Positions 61,005-64,000 of a DNA stretch of 64,000 nt are shown piece after piece. The stretch lies in assembly GCA_964017235.1 (NCBI GenBank), contig OZ024936.1, positions 16,592,496-16,656,495 on the forward strand, written 5' to 3'. Position 1 is the first letter of the stretch. Every line of letters begins with the position of its first letter. This DNA is from Sabellastarte sp. h YS-2021 (Eukaryota > Annelida > Polychaeta > Sabellida > Sabellidae). The notes beneath the pieces were generated by a model, which did not search any database, was not told the origin of the DNA, and saw only the letters and a list, made by a program, of their open reading frames with translations. The position numbers were made by a program, and so were the translations under genes.

Positions 61005-64000
61005 TCAAGTATTTAAGCACTATTTAATATTGTTCAAAAAGTGCTATGTACAACGCCAAACCATTCTATTTTTGCAAGAACTGATGTTGTTTGAAAAGTG
61101 TTCATGTAGAACACCAGGTCATTTTTCTTGTCTCACAAAAACTATTTCATGTTCAGAAAAGTGGATTCAGTACATGCATTTTTACACATGATGTTGTTGA
61201 AATTAATTTGATTCAGAACATCGAAGACACCAAGCCATTTTATTGTTTTTCAGAATATGTTACTGTTAATATTGCTTACTAAGTATTCATTGAAGTACCT
61301 GAGCACAATTGTTCCAAATATTACAATATTCTTGAAGTAACTGACAAACAGTAACTGACAAATATCAATTAATTTTAAACTTCTAGAATACAGAGTAATT
61401 TGCCTCAAGCCTTAGCTACTTATAAGTTATGCAAAGTATACAGTCATTGTTAATCATAAGTAACACTGCGCTATTTAACATTGAGCTTGAATAATCAGTT
61501 ACCCCAACGTTAAATAGTGTTTCATGATGATTGACAAAAGTAAATTGATTTAGAACATCTATAAGATATATATTATAGAAGAAACTTTCAAGTATTAAGT
61601 GCTATTTAATATCGTTCAAAAGTGTGCTCAAATTAGGTTGATTCAGAACATTGAAGACACCAAGCCATTTTACTGTTTTGCAGAAACTTACTAAGTATTC
61701 ATTTGAAATACCTGAGCATAATTGTTCCAAATATTACAAAATTCTTGAAGTAACTGACAAACAGTAACTAACAGATATCAATTAATTTTAAACTTTTAGA
61801 ATTCAAGAGTAATTTGCCTTGAGCTTTAGCTACTTGTTAGTTATGCGAAGTATACAGTCATTATTTATCATAAGTGACACTGTTTCATGATAATTGTCAA
61901 AAAGAAATTGATTTAGAACATCTAGACAATAAACTGTTCATCTGGTTTACAAAAACTGTTTAAAATTGTTTACCAAGTGCCTTTTTAGGACATCAGGCCA
62001 TTATGTGTTACAAGAACAAACTCATGTTATTTGTAAGAGTGTACAACAATCAATGCCAGGCAACTTATTTTATTATAATTACAATCAACCCAAATGATCA
62101 ATTTGAGTTTCACAGTCTTTAATATTATGTTTCACAGTAATTGACAAAATAAATTGATTCAGAACATCTAAACAGCTTCACTAAGTTGATTTAGAACATC
62201 TACACAGTGCTCATTTAGGACGTCAGACCGTTATGTGTTGCAAGAACAATCTCATGTTATTTATAAGAGTGTACAACACGCATCTCTTTTTATTACCATT
62301 CCATTCAACCCAAATGATCAATTTGAGTTACACAGTCTTTAATATTGTGTTTCACAGTAACTGACAAAAATAAATTGATTTAGAACATCTGAATAGCTTC
62401 AATAAGATGATTTTGAACATCTAAACAGTGCTCATTTATGACATCAGACCATTGTGTGTTGCGAGAACAATCTTATGTTATTTCTAAGAGTGTACAACAA
62501 AACATGCCACACAACTTATTTTATTACCATTCCATTCAACCCAAATGATCAATTTGAGTTACACAATCTTTAATATTATGTTTCACAGTAATTAACAAAA
62601 ATAAATTGATTTAAAGCATCTAAACAGCAAAAACTGATGTTGTTTAAGAAGTGCTCATATAGAACACCAGGCCTTTTTCTTTTCCTTCAAAACCTATTTC
62701 ATGTTGTTCAGAGAAGTGAATTCAATTCAATTCAGTCTTTAATATTGTGTTTCACAGTAACTAACAAAAATAAATTGATTTACGATATCTGAATAGCTTC
62801 AATAAGATGATTTTGAACATCTAAACAGTGCTCATTTATGACATCAGACCATTGTGTGTTGCGAGAACAATCTTATGTTATTTCTAAGAGTGTTTAACAA
62901 AACATGCCACACAACTTATTTTATTACCATTCCATTCAACCCAAATGATCAATTTGAGTTACACAATCTTTAATATTATGTTTCACAGTAATTGACAAAA
63001 ATAAATTGATTTAAAACATCTAAACAGCAAAAACTGATGTTGTTTAAGAAGTGCTCATGTAGAACACCAGGCCTTTTTCTTTTCCTTCAAAACCCATTAA
63101 AACCTATTTCATGTTGTTCAGAGAAGTGATTTCAATACATGCATTTTTACATATGTAATTGATGAAACTAAGATGATTTAGAACATCAAAGACACCAAGC
63201 CATTTTATTGTTTTGTAGTAATTGCTAATATTGTTTGCTAAATATCCATTTGGAATACTTGAGCACAATTATTCCAAAAGTTTACAGAATTCTTCAAGTA
63301 TTTCTGGACCTGAACTTTTAGAATACACGGAGTAGTTTGCTTCAAGTCTTAGCTACTTGTTTCTAATGTAAAATGTACAGCCATTGCTAATCGTAAGTAA
63401 CACTTGAACCTAAATGACCAGAGTTACACATTCTTTAATATTATGGTTTATTGTGATTGACAATAATAATTTGATTCCAAACAACTAAATGCAACACTTG
63501 CAATGGTAATGCAAAGTATACAATCTTTGTTAATCATAAATAATACTGAGCCCAAATGATCAGAGTTACACAATCTTTGAATGTTATGTTTCATGGTAAT
63601 GGACAAAATTAAACTGATTTAAATTTATATCTAAACACCAAGCTACTCAACTGGTTAACAAAAACCATTTAAAATTGTTTTTCAAGTGTTAATATTGTTT
63701 AACAAGTGTTCCTTCAGAATGCTTGAGCGCAATTGTTCAAACAATTACAAAATTCTTTAAGTAATACAGTAACAGTGACTGACAACTATCAATTAAATTG
63801 GTAATGCAAAGTATACAATCTTTGTTAATCATAAATAATACTGAGCCCAAATGATCAGAGTTACACAATCTTTGAATGTTATGTTTCATGGTAATGGACA
63901 AAATTAAACTGATTTAAATTTATATCTAAACACCAAGCTACTCAACTGGTTAACAAAAACCATTTAAAATTGTTTTTCAAGTGTTAATATTGTTTAACAA
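61005..64000. repeat. Satellite-like block with units of about 300-410 bp
   Basis: The motif ATTGATTTAGAACATCT and variants recurs through the block. Longer matches: 61281-61469 with 61693-61882 (offset about 412, diverged); 62333-62694 with 62733-63094 (offset exactly 400, only a few differences); 63504-63705 with 63799-64000 (offset 295, identical as far as the window reaches). Shared words include AACCCAAATGATCAATTTGA and GCAAAGTATACA. It is non-coding and continues past the window end. Confidence 0.8.

Overview
The window looks like nuclear DNA of an invertebrate, most likely a bivalve mollusc. It is AT-rich, its one clear gene is split by standard GT-AG introns, and it is packed with short DNA transposons, tRNA- and 5S-derived SINEs and Helitron-like elements with central tandem arrays, a style known from bivalve genomes. 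The species assignment is inference. There are no operons, bacterial-type genes or CRISPR arrays.

Gene content. One host gene is certain. An ADHFE1 orthologue (hydroxyacid-oxoacid transhydrogenase, a mitochondrial iron-type alcohol dehydrogenase) lies on the minus strand from about 45.13 kb down to 23.24 kb. Twelve coding exons could be placed base by base. All junctions keep frame and give 440 residues up to the stop. The N-terminal targeting peptide is missing; a 35-bp exon candidate near 47.08 kb may belong to it. Weak single-exon candidates lie near 8.9, 9.5, 10.2 and 51.9 kb.

Mobile content. 0-4.7 kb: a cluster of small inverted-repeat elements, some nested, plus a patch of CRE-like sites. 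4.7-8.6 kb: a four-level nest, with a tRNA-type SINE split by a Helentron-like element carrying a 147-bp tandem array, itself split by a PIF/Harbinger-like element, itself holding a second inverted-repeat element with a HARBI1-like fragment. 10.7-23 kb: hAT-type MITEs with 8-bp target duplications, more Helentron-like copies, 146-bp arrays, and a SAP-like open frame. 24.7-28.0 kb, inside an ADHFE1 intron: a hAT-type element interrupted by a TGT...ACA element that encodes a GIN/KRBA2-like integrase with an 18-residue tandem repeat and a C-terminal half PHD finger, broken by two frameshifts. 28-45 kb: the rest of ADHFE1, with MITEs crowding exon H, a minisatellite seeded from an exon end, and a duplicated splice acceptor. 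45-56 kb: mainly repeats, including a decayed CR1/L2-type RT fragment, SINEs and a 5S-derived element. 56.2-60.6 kb: an L1/Tx1-type LINE with a fully open 1264-residue ORF2 and an approximately 80-nt poly(A) tail. 61-64 kb: a satellite-like block with units of about 300-410 bp.

The most notable patterns are three sequence-unrelated tandem families whose monomers are 146-147 bp (nucleosome-core length), the integrase transposon nested in a hAT element inside a host intron, and small duplications at ADHFE1 splice junctions.
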